Part shown: one piece after another, positions 17,851 through 26,567 of the stretch
Position numbering within the stretch: the stretch's first letter is position 1
How the letters are laid out: each line of letters starts with the position of its first letter
Source of the DNA: Paracoccus sediminicola
Lineage (GTDB): Bacteria; Pseudomonadota; Alphaproteobacteria; Rhodobacterales; Rhodobacteraceae
Assembly: GCF_027912835.1 (NCBI RefSeq)
Contig: NZ_CP115768.1
Span: forward strand, 2,472,501 to 2,536,500
DNA length: 64,000 nt
Direction: 5' to 3'
The notes under the pieces: model-generated
What the model was told of the DNA's origin: nothing
The model's input: the letters and a program-made list of their open reading frames with translations, nothing else
The model's database searches: none
Translations under genes and position numbers: made by a program

Positions 17851-18960
17851 TCAGCTCGACGCCATGGCGCGGCCATGCGTATCGGATCGCGCCGTCAGCA
17901 CATCGAACAGGGGAAGTGCGGCCGCACCCGTGGCCGCAGTCAGCGGTCCTGCCGTCCCGGCGATCGGGCCGGGCACTGAAACGCCGCCGTCCAACAGCGC
18001 GTCGCAGAGCCATTCTGCCGCGTCATCGGGAAGATCGCCTGTGACAATGATGCGTTCCGGGTCGAAGATATCCTCGAGCATGGTGAGAACCTGCACCAGA
18101 GGCGGCGCGGCGCGAGCAATCCACTCGGCGATGGCTTCCGGGCCGGCATCGTCTCGCAGCGCCGCAGCCGAGGCGACCACATCCAGCGGCGCATCCGCGC
18201 CATTCAGCCTCAGCAATCCGATTTCACCAGCATTTCCGAATGCTCCGCGCAAGGGCCGGCCGCCCGTCACGATGCCCAGTCCGACGCCCGCTCCGAAATA
18301 CAGGGTCAGGAAATCGCTCATCTGGGCACCAGCCCCGAACAGGGCCTCGGCAAGCGCGGCTGCGTTGGCGTCATTGTCCAGATAGACCGGCACATCCAGC
18401 ACCGCCCGAAGCGGCGCGATGGGGTCGGGGCCGGCCCATGTCGCAGCCCCGCCATGGCCAGCCCTGCGGCGCAGGGGACCGAACGGGCCGGGTGCGACCA
18501 CGCCGACTCCGGCCAGAGGAGCAGAAAGCGTTGACTGCAACAGATCCGTCTGGCGCAGAAGGGCGGGCAGAAGCGCCGCCGGAGCCGCATCCGCGACCGG
18601 GAACCTGCCCGAATCCCGCATCTCTCCGGCAAGGTCCATGACAACCCAATTGACCCGGTCCTGAGCGAGTTCATAGCCGATGGACATCGCCCCGGACGGA
18701 TTGACGGCGTAGCGTGCGCCGGGCTTGCCGCGGCCCGAAATCTTGGGACCCAGCGTCGAGATCCAGCCATCGCTCGCCAGCGTATCGACCAGATTGCCGA
18801 TGGTCTGCGGCGTGACGCCAAGCGCCGAGGCCAGTTCCCGGCGGCCTGTCGGGCCGCGCGCGCGCAGAATATCCATCAGCCGCCCGGCATTGCGCCCGCC
18901 ACCGGGCCGGAGCCCTTTCTGCCAAGGGATGTTACGATGCTTGTCTGCGGGATCTGACAC
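17851..18960 (-). CDS. ROK-family transcriptional regulator
   Basis: This protein has an N-terminal winged helix (RRELASALGVTPQTIGNL) joined to a sugar-kinase-like ROK domain with DNDANAAALAEALFG. A GTG start with AGGTGCC just upstream gives 369 residues, normal for NagC/XylR-type repressors; a longer frame starting further upstream has a poor N-terminus. The usual ROK zinc motif (CxCGxxGCxE) is absent, and the ATP-binding loop is degenerate, so it should sense a ligand without phosphorylating it. It is divergent from the sugar ABC operon and upstream of the PIG-L gene, so it likely controls both. Confidence 0.87.
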   Translation of the reverse strand: MSDPADKHRNIPWQKGLRPGGGRNAGRLMDILRARGPTGRRELASALGVTPQTIGNLVDTLASDGWISTLGPKISGRGKPGARYAVNPSGAMSIGYELAQDRVNWVVMDLAGEMRDSGRFPVADAAPAALLPALLRQTDLLQSTLSAPLAGVGVVAPGPFGPLRRRAGHGGAATWAGPDPIAPLRAVLDVPVYLDNDANAAALAEALFGAGAQMSDFLTLYFGAGVGLGIVTGGRPLRGAFGNAGEIGLLRLNGADAPLDVVASAAALRDDAGPEAIAEWIARAAPPLVQVLTMLEDIFDPERIIVTGDLPDDAAEWLCDALLDGGVSVPGPIAGTAGPLTAATGAAALPLFDVLTARSDTHGRAMASS

Positions 18961-19135
18961 GGCACCTTGCTTCTGATTGCTTCCGCACCCGCCGTCCAGA
19001 CTGCGGCCCATCCTCGAAAAAGACAAGCTTCTTTCATTATTATTGACATGACCGCCCGCGGCAGCGCAGCCTGCAATCATGGAGGCGCGGACGCTATTGG
19101 ACGCGTAAGCCCGCCCAGATCCCAAGGGAGGACCA

Positions 19136-20377
19136 ATGACCTATCGCATCATCGCAGCTGCCGCCCTCGCAGGCTCTACCGTCATTGCCGGCTCTGCCGG
19201 TGCCGTCGAGATCGAATACTGGCAATATGTCTATGACACTCGTGTCGAAGCCATGGACCAGCTGATCGCAAAGTTCCAGGAGGCCAATCCGGACATTACG
19301 GTCAAGCAGGTGACTTTCCCCTACGCCGATTATCAGACCCGCATCGTTGCGGCAAATATGGCGGGCCAGGCTCCGGACGTGATGCAGCTTTTCTATGGCT
19401 GGGCAGATCAGTTCATCGCGGGCGGGCTGATCCAGCCCTTGCCAGAGGATGCGTTCCCCCCCGCCGAGATTGAGGCAGAGTTCTTCCCGATCGTCAGCGC
19501 GATGCAGCGTGACGGGCAGTATTATGGCCTGCCTACCGCCGTGCGTTCACTGGCGCTGTTCTATAACAAGGCGCTGCTGCAAGAAGCCGGGGTCGAGCCT
19601 CCGACCACTCTGGAAGATCTTGTTGCCGTTGCCAAGGCCACCGCCAAGGCCGATGCGGGGGGCAATCTCGAGACCGTCGGGATCACCATGGACCCGGCCG
19701 GGCAGGACCATCACTGGTGGCGCGAGGTGCTTGACCGCCAAATGGGCGGCGCGCCCTATAACGAGGATTATACCCAGGTCACCTATGCCGATGAGGCCGG
19801 GGCCGAGGCGCTTGGCTATTATATCGGCCTTGCCCGCGACGAGAACGTCACCCAGCTTGGCTTCATGGATGAAGGGCAGGCGGCCTTCAAGGCAGGAAGG
19901 GCGGCGATGACCATCGACGGCACGTTCCGGCTGGGATCGTTCAGCGAGATCACCGATTTCGAATGGGCCGTTACAGAACTGCCGGCGAATGCCGAGGGCG
20001 AGCGGTCGAACTATGCCAGCTATTTCGCCAATGCCATCGGCGCCAAGACCGAAGGTGAGGAGCTGGAAGCCTCGATCAAGTTTCTGCAATATGTCAGCTC
20101 TCCCGAAGCGATGGAGATCTGGCTGGAGGTCGTCGGCGAATTGCCGGCCCGCCGCAGCGCCGCGCTGACCGATGAAAACCTCGCCAACGAAACCTATGCG
20201 CCCTTCCTGAAAGGTCTGGAATACGCGCATACCACACGTTTCGTGGATGAGGCCGCGCAGCGTCAGGTTGCCATCGACATGGTCAACCGGGTGATGCTGG
20301 AAGATCAGGCGATCCCGGATGCGCTTGCTCAGGCCGCCGAGGAAGAACAGAAGATCATCGACGACGCCGCAGATTGA
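19136..20377 (+). CDS. Sugar-type ABC transporter substrate-binding protein
   Basis: This 413-residue exported protein belongs to the family-1 (MalE/UgpB-like) binding proteins. It has a signal peptide (MTYRIIAAAALAGSTVIAGSAGA), then VEIEYWQYVYDTRVEAMD, typical of the first strand and helix. Aromatic residues such as those in FYGWADQF and HHWWREV could stack on a sugar-like ligand. An AAGGGAGG site precedes the ATG. It is the first gene of a five-gene operon with two permeases, a lyase and an ATPase, and is followed by a hairpin. Confidence 0.93.
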   Translation: MTYRIIAAAALAGSTVIAGSAGAVEIEYWQYVYDTRVEAMDQLIAKFQEANPDITVKQVTFPYADYQTRIVAANMAGQAPDVMQLFYGWADQFIAGGLIQPLPEDAFPPAEIEAEFFPIVSAMQRDGQYYGLPTAVRSLALFYNKALLQEAGVEPPTTLEDLVAVAKATAKADAGGNLETVGITMDPAGQDHHWWREVLDRQMGGAPYNEDYTQVTYADEAGAEALGYYIGLARDENVTQLGFMDEGQAAFKAGRAAMTIDGTFRLGSFSEITDFEWAVTELPANAEGERSNYASYFANAIGAKTEGEELEASIKFLQYVSSPEAMEIWLEVVGELPARRSAALTDENLANETYAPFLKGLEYAHTTRFVDEAAQRQVAIDMVNRVMLEDQAIPDALAQAAEEEQKIIDDAAD

Positions 20378-20393
20378 CGCGATCGTCCCGGAT

Positions 20394-20424
20394 CGCCCGT
20401 TCCGGACCCGCGCCGGGATGGGCG
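20394..20424 (+). other. Intercistronic hairpin after sugar ABC binding-protein gene
   Basis: CGCCCGTTCCGG pairs with CCGGGATGGGCG across a 7-base loop, with two imperfect pairs. It lies between the binding-protein stop and the first permease start and has no T run. It is probably an mRNA stabiliser that favours binding-protein expression. Confidence 0.6.
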
Positions 20425-20450
20425 GTGCTCTGACCGCGCAAGGATAACCC

Positions 20451-21362
20451 ATGCCCACCGACACATCGCGGCCACGCAGGTCCATGTCACTGTCCCGGCG
20501 TCAGGCCATGTGGGCATGGGCATTTCTTGCTGTGCCGGTGCTGTTCTACGGGCTCATCCGCTTTTATCCGACGGCGCAGGCCTTCTGGCTGTCGCTGACC
20601 GATTGGGATCTGATGTCGGAGGCCGAGTTTATCGGCCTGGCCAATTATCAGGAAATGTTCGCCGATCCGGTTTTCTGGAAAGTGTTTGTGAACACCTTCC
20701 TATATCTGATCATCGGCACACCGATCAGCCTCGTGCTGTCCTTCATCATCGCCTATTATCTGGATAAGACACGGCTTTTGCACGGTTTCCTTCGGGCGCT
20801 TTACTTTGTGCCCTATATCACCACCGCCGCGGCCATGGCGTGGGTCTGGCGCTGGTTCTACCAGCCCGCGCCGACCGGGGTGATCAACGACATCCTGGGC
20901 AGCCTCGGCTTCGCGCAGGTCCAATTCCTGAAATCGACGACATGGGCACTGCCCTCGATCCTCGTGACGGCGGTCTGGGCCGGGCTGGGATTCCAGATTA
21001 TCATCTTTGTGGCCGGTCTGAGGGCCATTCCCACCACCTATTACGAAGCCGCGCGCATCGACGGGCTGGGCGAGGGCGCGATCCTGCGGCGCATTACATT
21101 GCCCCTTTTGAAACCGACGATGGTGTTTCTGGTCGTGTTCAGCTCGATCGGTTTCCTGAGGATCTTCGATCAGGTCTACAACATGACCTCGAACGATCCG
21201 GGCGGACCGCTCAATTCGACCAAGCCTCTGGTGCTGCTGATCTATCAGACCGCGTTTTCATCGTATGAAATGGGCTATGCGGCGGCGCAGACAGTGGTGC
21301 TGTTCACCATCCTGCTCATCGTGTCGCTCCTGCAACTCTGGGTGATGAGAGACCGGGCATGA
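20451..21362 (+). CDS. Sugar-type ABC transporter permease (MalF/UgpA type)
   Basis: This 303-residue inner-membrane protein has about six hydrophobic segments. The ATPase-contacting EAA loop is visible as YYEAARIDGLGEGAILRRITLP. The N-terminal basic segment leads into MWAWAFLAVPVLFYGLIRFYP, the usual first helix of UgpA-type permeases. The gene ends in a four-base overlap with the second permease gene. Confidence 0.93.
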   Translation: MPTDTSRPRRSMSLSRRQAMWAWAFLAVPVLFYGLIRFYPTAQAFWLSLTDWDLMSEAEFIGLANYQEMFADPVFWKVFVNTFLYLIIGTPISLVLSFIIAYYLDKTRLLHGFLRALYFVPYITTAAAMAWVWRWFYQPAPTGVINDILGSLGFAQVQFLKSTTWALPSILVTAVWAGLGFQIIIFVAGLRAIPTTYYEAARIDGLGEGAILRRITLPLLKPTMVFLVVFSSIGFLRIFDQVYNMTSNDPGGPLNSTKPLVLLIYQTAFSSYEMGYAAAQTVVLFTILLIVSLLQLWVMRDRA

Positions 21363-22198
21363 GCGAAGGCGGTCATTGGATGCACCGTGTGGACCCCGGC
21401 GCCGTATTGCGCTGGACGCTGCTGTTCCTTGGCGGGCTGATCATGATCGCGCCGCTGCTGTATATGTTTTCCAGCTCACTCAAGCCGGGATCAGACATCT
21501 ATGACCTCCGGCTGATCCCGCAAACCGTCACGCTGGACAATTACCGCGCGGTTCTGTCCGACGGCCGGTTCATGCGGTGGTTTCTGAATTCGACGTTCAT
21601 CGCGGTATGCGTGACGCTTTCAACCGTGTTTTTCGACAGTCTCGTCGGTTACACACTGGCGAAATTCCGGTTCCGAGGGCGGCAGCTTGTGTTTATCGCG
21701 ATCCTGTCGACGCTGATGATCCCCACTGAGATGCTGGTCATCCCGTGGTATCTGCTCTCGGCGCAGTTCGGCTGGATCGACAGCTATTGGGGCATCATGT
21801 TCCCCGGCATGATGACCGGTTTCGGCACCTTCCTGATGAAGCAGTTTTTCGAAACCGTGCCGGACGATTTCCTTGAGGCCGCCCGCATCGACGGGCTGAA
21901 CGAGTTCCAGATCTGGTGGCGCGTGGCAATGCCGCTTGTCACACCGGCGCTCTCGGCGCTGGCGATCTTTGCCTTCCTGGGCAACTGGACGGCGTTCTTC
22001 TGGCCGCTCATCGTGACCACCTCGCAAGAGCTGTATACGCTGCCGATAGGTCTTTCTTCCTTCGCGGTCGAGCAGGCGATCAGATGGGAAATGATCATGA
22101 CCGGCGCGGCGCTGGCCACGATCCCGACACTGATCGTCTTCCTTTTGCTGCAACGCTATATCGTGCGCGGTGTCATGCTGGCCGGTCTGAAAGGCTGA
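21359..22198 (+). CDS. Sugar-type ABC transporter permease (MalG/UgpE type)
   Basis: This 279-residue permease is the partner of the preceding one, with about six membrane segments. Its EAA loop reads FLEAARIDGLNEFQIWWRVAMP. The N-terminal region SSSLKPGSDIYD is typical of the MalG/UgpE branch. The ATG overlaps the upstream stop (ATGA), and its own stop is one base before the lyase gene, so all are cotranslated. Confidence 0.93.
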   Translation: MSEGGHWMHRVDPGAVLRWTLLFLGGLIMIAPLLYMFSSSLKPGSDIYDLRLIPQTVTLDNYRAVLSDGRFMRWFLNSTFIAVCVTLSTVFFDSLVGYTLAKFRFRGRQLVFIAILSTLMIPTEMLVIPWYLLSAQFGWIDSYWGIMFPGMMTGFGTFLMKQFFETVPDDFLEAARIDGLNEFQIWWRVAMPLVTPALSALAIFAFLGNWTAFFWPLIVTTSQELYTLPIGLSSFAVEQAIRWEMIMTGAALATIPTLIVFLLLQRYIVRGVMLAGLKG

Positions 22199-22199
22199 G

Positions 22200-23690
22200 A
22201 TGAGCGATTACGACCAATTCCCCGACCCGACCTATGCCCGCAAGGTGCTGGCACCGCTGTTCGAAGGCGCTAAACGCTTTCATGCTGACGCGTTCGACGC
22301 CATAGATCGGGCGCATCTGGTCATGCTGGCGGAGACAGACATACTCGCCCCGGAGGATGCCGGGCGGATCGCCGTCGCGCTGGAAGAGATCCGGCAGGAC
22401 CGCGATCTCGATAAGATGCGCTATACCGGAGAATTCGAGGATTACTTCTTTGTCGTCGAGAACGAGCTCAAGCGTCGTCTCGGCCCGGATCTCGGCGGAC
22501 GGCTGCACACCGCGCGGTCACGCAACGACATCGATCATACCATCTTCAAGATGGCGCTGCGGGGGCGGATCGACGCGCTTCTGGCGCAGATGCACAATCT
22601 TGCCGAGGTGATGCTTCGCACCGCGCAACGCGAGCGAGACACCCTGATCGTGGCCTATACCCACGGCCAGCCCGCGCAGCCTTCGACCTTCGGACATTAC
22701 CTGTCGGCGGCGCTGGAAATCCTGCTGAGGGATATGCGGCGACTGGAAGCCGCCCGGGACACGGTGGATCTGTGTTCGATGGGGGCCGCAGCGATCACCA
22801 CGTCAGGCTTTCCGATAGACCGCCATCTTGTTGCCCGGCTTCTGGGCTTTGCCGGACCGCAGCAAAACAGCTATTCCTGTATCGCCGCCGTCGACTATAT
22901 CACTGCGACCTATGCGGCACTGGAGCTGCCGATGCTGCATCTTGGCAGGCTTATCCAGGATCTCCAATTCTGGTCCGCGTTCGAGGTCGGCCAGATCCAT
23001 GTTCCCGACGCTTTCGTGCAGATCAGCTCTATCATGCCGCAAAAGCGCAACCCGGTTCCGATCGAACATCTGCGCCATCTGGCAAGCCAGGCGGCGAGCC
23101 GCGCGCGCGCGCAGATTTCAATCATCCACAACACCCCCTTCACCGACATGAATGACAGCGAGGGCGAAACGCAGGAGGCGGGATATGCCGCTTTCGATGT
23201 CGCCGAACGCGTTCTATCGCTGCTGGCTGCGCTGATCCCGTCGTTGCGCATCAACGAGGATCGCGTGGCCGCCACCACGTCCCGCGCCTGCATCACCATC
23301 ACCGAGCTCGCGGATACGCTCGTCCGGGATGAGGGGCTTTCGTTCCGCACCGCCCATGATATCGCGGCCGCGACAGCGCGGGCTGTCGTGGCTGGCGGCA
23401 AGGGCCTCTCTGAAGGGTTCGCTCCGTTTTCGGACGCGTTTAAGAGCATTGTCGGCCGCCCCCCGGCCCTGTCCCCCGCCGCATTCACTGCCGCAGTATC
23501 CGCGCGCAATTTCGTGGATCGCCGCAATCGCTTCGGCGGCCCGGCAGCCGCCGCCCTTAATGCCGCGTTTGGCGACTATAGCGCCGAACTGGACGACATC
23601 GGCAGCCGCATGATTGTCCGCAAGGCCACCGCCGACAACAGCGCAGCAGCGCTTGCCGACCGTTTTGACCGCTTGAAGGAACTTGGCTGA
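22200..23690 (+). CDS. Argininosuccinate-lyase-superfamily enzyme, EDDS-lyase-like
   Basis: This 496-residue protein belongs to the fumarase/argininosuccinate lyase superfamily, which cleaves C-N bonds to release fumarate. HTARSRND lies at 103-110 and YTHGQPAQPS at 153-162. The flexible signature loop SSIMPQKRNPVPIEH, with the catalytic serine, is at 276-290. True ArgH has MPQKKNPD in that loop; the RNPVPIEH form and the length near 500 are closer to ethylenediamine-disuccinate lyase and other amine-fumarate lyases. It is embedded between permease and ATPase genes, overlapping the ATPase start by one base, so it acts on the imported compound. A role in arginine synthesis is unlikely here. Confidence 0.85.
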   Translation: MSDYDQFPDPTYARKVLAPLFEGAKRFHADAFDAIDRAHLVMLAETDILAPEDAGRIAVALEEIRQDRDLDKMRYTGEFEDYFFVVENELKRRLGPDLGGRLHTARSRNDIDHTIFKMALRGRIDALLAQMHNLAEVMLRTAQRERDTLIVAYTHGQPAQPSTFGHYLSAALEILLRDMRRLEAARDTVDLCSMGAAAITTSGFPIDRHLVARLLGFAGPQQNSYSCIAAVDYITATYAALELPMLHLGRLIQDLQFWSAFEVGQIHVPDAFVQISSIMPQKRNPVPIEHLRHLASQAASRARAQISIIHNTPFTDMNDSEGETQEAGYAAFDVAERVLSLLAALIPSLRINEDRVAATTSRACITITELADTLVRDEGLSFRTAHDIAAATARAVVAGGKGLSEGFAPFSDAFKSIVGRPPALSPAAFTAAVSARNFVDRRNRFGGPAAAALNAAFGDYSAELDDIGSRMIVRKATADNSAAALADRFDRLKELG

Positions 23691-24730
23691 TGGCCCGCAT
23701 CCAGATCTCCGATCTCGTCAAATCCTACGGAAAGGCCGAAGTCATCCACGGGATCGACCTGGATATTCAAGACGGCGAATTCGTTGTCTTGGTTGGCCCT
23801 TCCGGCTGCGGGAAATCGACCACGCTGCGCATGATCGCCGGGCTGGAAGATGTCTCGGACGGCGAAATCCGGATCGGCGGCGAGCTGGTCAACGACATGC
23901 CGCCGAAAAGCCGGAACATCGCGATGGTGTTTCAGAACTACGCGATCTATCCGCATCTTTCTCTGCGCCGCAATATAGGCTTCGGACTGCATACTGCCAG
24001 GCTGTCCAAGGGCGAAAAGGACCGCAAGATCGAAGAGGTCGCCGGGCTTCTCGGCCTGACCCCCTATCTGGAGCGCCGGCCTGCCGCCCTGTCCGGCGGT
24101 CAACGGCAGAGGGTCGCCATAGGCCGCGCGATGGTCCGCGACCCGCAGGCATTCCTGTTCGACGAGCCGCTGTCTAATCTCGACGCCCAGCTTCGCGCCC
24201 AGATGCGCATCGAGATCAAGGAGCTTCACAACCGCCTTGGCACGACCATCGTCTATGTCACCCATGACCAGGTCGAGGCGATGACCATGGCCGACCGCAT
24301 CGTCGTCATGAAGGGCGGCCATATCCTGCAAACCGGCGCCCCGATGGACGTCTATGACCACCCGCGCGACGTGTTCACCGCCCGCTTCATCGGCACCCCA
24401 TCGATGAACATTCTGCGCGCAGCGCACAGCGACAAAGCCTTCTTGCCGGATGAGAAAGGCCCCGCCCTTGTCGGCATACGCCCTCAGGATTTGCGGGTGA
24501 ATGCAGCCGGGCCGTCCGTGCTGGACATCCTGGGGCGCGTCGTCGCGGTCGAAACGCTCGGGCCCGAAACGCTGGTGCATATCAGACCGGACGGCGGCGC
24601 CGACACGCTCATCGCGACGGCGGCCGCGCATGATATTCCAGAGGTCGGAACAAGGATTGGCGCCCGCGCCGCGCCCGGCTCACTGCATATCTTCGATCCG
24701 GAAACGGAATTGTCGACGGGCCGGCAATAG
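23690..24730 (+). CDS. Sugar-type ABC transporter ATPase (UgpC/MsmK type)
   Basis: This 346-residue protein energises the sugar-type importer. Walker A is GPSGCGKST, the signature is LSGGQRQRVAIGRA, Walker B is AFLFDEPLSNLD, and the switch His is in YVTHDQVEAMTMADRI. A C-terminal TOBE-type domain of about 100 residues follows. It is the last gene of the operon and overlaps the lyase stop by one base. Confidence 0.95.
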   Translation: MARIQISDLVKSYGKAEVIHGIDLDIQDGEFVVLVGPSGCGKSTTLRMIAGLEDVSDGEIRIGGELVNDMPPKSRNIAMVFQNYAIYPHLSLRRNIGFGLHTARLSKGEKDRKIEEVAGLLGLTPYLERRPAALSGGQRQRVAIGRAMVRDPQAFLFDEPLSNLDAQLRAQMRIEIKELHNRLGTTIVYVTHDQVEAMTMADRIVVMKGGHILQTGAPMDVYDHPRDVFTARFIGTPSMNILRAAHSDKAFLPDEKGPALVGIRPQDLRVNAAGPSVLDILGRVVAVETLGPETLVHIRPDGGADTLIATAAAHDIPEVGTRIGARAAPGSLHIFDPETELSTGRQ

Positions 24731-24965
24731 ACCGGGCCCGCGCCGGACCGGTCGCGAGTTTTCCTGGGTGGTGATAACATCCATATGCCCCTCGCACAGA
24801 AGACGGTGAGGCCCGCTTGGTGACTTGCGCGGCGCACTCTCGTTGAACGAAACCTGAGCGTGGCCAAACCCGTCAATTAATGTAACAGTCTCACTTGCAC
24901 AAACTGCGCGACATGACGCTCGTGCTGCAATGCCCGCCGCTATAACGAACACAGGGAGAACTGAG

Positions 24966-26564
24966 ATGAACAAGATGCTGAATGCACGTGCGATTCTGTT
25001 GGCCAGTGCGCTGGCGATCGCGCCCGCCGCTTATGCCGAGACGCCTGCCGATACGCTCGTCGTAGCGGCGACGATTGATGACATCATCTCGCTGGACCCG
25101 GCGCAGTCTTTTGAATTTTCGGGCAATGACGTCAACAACAACACCTATGACCGGCTCGTCGATTTCGATCCGCTTGATCTGGACAAGGGCTTCCAGCCCA
25201 GCCTCGCCGAAAGCTGGGAAGTCAGCGAAGATGGCATGTCAATTACCTTTACCATGCGCGAAGGTGTCACGTTCCATTCCGGCAACCCGGTCCGCGCCGA
25301 GGATGCGGCATGGTCGCTACAGCGCGCCGTCAAGCTGAACAAGACCCCGGCCTTCATCCTGACTCAGTTCGGCTTTACCCCCGACAATGTCGAGGAAAAG
25401 ATCGTGGCCGATGGCAACACGCTGACGCTGAACCTGGACAAGCCCTATGCGCAATCATTCGTGCTGAACTGCCTGACGGCCAATGTCGCCAGCGTCATCG
25501 ACAAAGAGCTGGTGATGCAGAATGTCGAGGGCGAGGATCTGGGCAATACCTGGCTATCGACCAATGATGCGGGCTCGGGCCCATATGTCCTGGCCGCCTG
25601 GCGCGCCAATGAGGTCGTGCAACTGACCGCATTCGAGGAATATTTCAAGGGCGCGCCCGCGATGAAGCGGGTCATCGTGAAGAACGTGCAGGAATCCAGC
25701 GCACAGCGTCTGCAGCTTGAGGCAGGCGATATCGACGTGGCCCGCAACCTGTCGCCGACCGATGCCGAGGCGATTGCCAGCGGCGAGGGCGTCAGCATCG
25801 AGGATCAGCCGCGCGGCCGCATCCTGTATATGGGCCTGAACCAGAAGAACGAATTGCTGTCGAACCCCGCGGTAATCGAGGCCATGAAATATCTCGTCGA
25901 TTACGACGGAATCGCCAACAGTTTCCTCAAGGGTCAGTTCGTCCCGCATCAGTCCTTCCTGCCCAAGGGCTATCTGGGCGCGCTGGATGAAATGCCCTGG
26001 AGCTATGACGTCGAGAAAGCCAAGCAGATTCTGGCCGATGCCGGTGTCGAAGGTGGGACGGTGACGACCGCAGTGCGCGATTTGCGCGAATATACCGACG
26101 TGGCTCAGGCGCTGCAGGCCAGCATGGCCGAGGCCGGGCTGACGCTGGAGATTCAGCAGATGACCGGCGCACAGGTTCTGGACGCCTATCGCGCCCGCGA
26201 GGTTCCGATCTTCCTGGGTGAATGGGGCCCGGATTACGCCGACCCGAACACCAATGCCGCGACCTTCGCCTTCAACCCTGACAACAGCGACGAGGCGAAT
26301 GCCACCGGTCTTCTGGCCTGGCGCAACGCCTATGAGGTGCCAGCGGCCATGAACGAGGCCACGGTTGCCGCAACGCAGGAACAGGACAGCGACGCGCGCG
26401 CGACGATGTATCAGGATATCCAGCGCCAATATCAGGAGGAAGCCCCGATCATTCCGCTCTTCCAGCGCATCGAGCCGACCGGCCTGCGCGACGGTGTCGA
26501 GAACTTCCAGTCGGGCGGATCGGTCACATCGGTGATCTATCGCGGCGTGACCAAGGGCGAGTAA
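24966..26564 (+). CDS. Peptide/opine-type ABC transporter substrate-binding protein (family 5)
   Basis: This 532-residue exported protein resembles DppA/OppA-type binding proteins. It has a signal peptide (MNKMLNARAILLASALAIAPAAYA), then DTLVVAATIDDIISLDPAQS and the block YDRLVDFDPLD, followed by LAESWEVSEDGMSITFTMREGVTFHSG. The chosen ATG follows AGGGAGAACTGAG; the frame upstream is not a plausible signal peptide. It opens a five-gene importer operon. The ligand may be a peptide, opine, glycoside or similar, and cannot be told from sequence. About 235 bases separate it from the previous module, with no gene seen. Confidence 0.93.
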   Translation: MNKMLNARAILLASALAIAPAAYAETPADTLVVAATIDDIISLDPAQSFEFSGNDVNNNTYDRLVDFDPLDLDKGFQPSLAESWEVSEDGMSITFTMREGVTFHSGNPVRAEDAAWSLQRAVKLNKTPAFILTQFGFTPDNVEEKIVADGNTLTLNLDKPYAQSFVLNCLTANVASVIDKELVMQNVEGEDLGNTWLSTNDAGSGPYVLAAWRANEVVQLTAFEEYFKGAPAMKRVIVKNVQESSAQRLQLEAGDIDVARNLSPTDAEAIASGEGVSIEDQPRGRILYMGLNQKNELLSNPAVIEAMKYLVDYDGIANSFLKGQFVPHQSFLPKGYLGALDEMPWSYDVEKAKQILADAGVEGGTVTTAVRDLREYTDVAQALQASMAEAGLTLEIQQMTGAQVLDAYRAREVPIFLGEWGPDYADPNTNAATFAFNPDNSDEANATGLLAWRNAYEVPAAMNEATVAATQEQDSDARATMYQDIQRQYQEEAPIIPLFQRIEPTGLRDGVENFQSGGSVTSVIYRGVTKGE

Positions 26565-26567
26565 GCC

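Noticed and set aside
16781..18385. 534-codon plus-strand frame opposite PIG-L and ROK genes
   Set aside because: It is antisense to both genes and has no start signal or family motif.
22200..23690. Simple call of the lyase as ArgH
   Set aside because: The signature loop, the operon setting and the absence of other arginine genes argue against argininosuccinate lyase, though the fold is shared.
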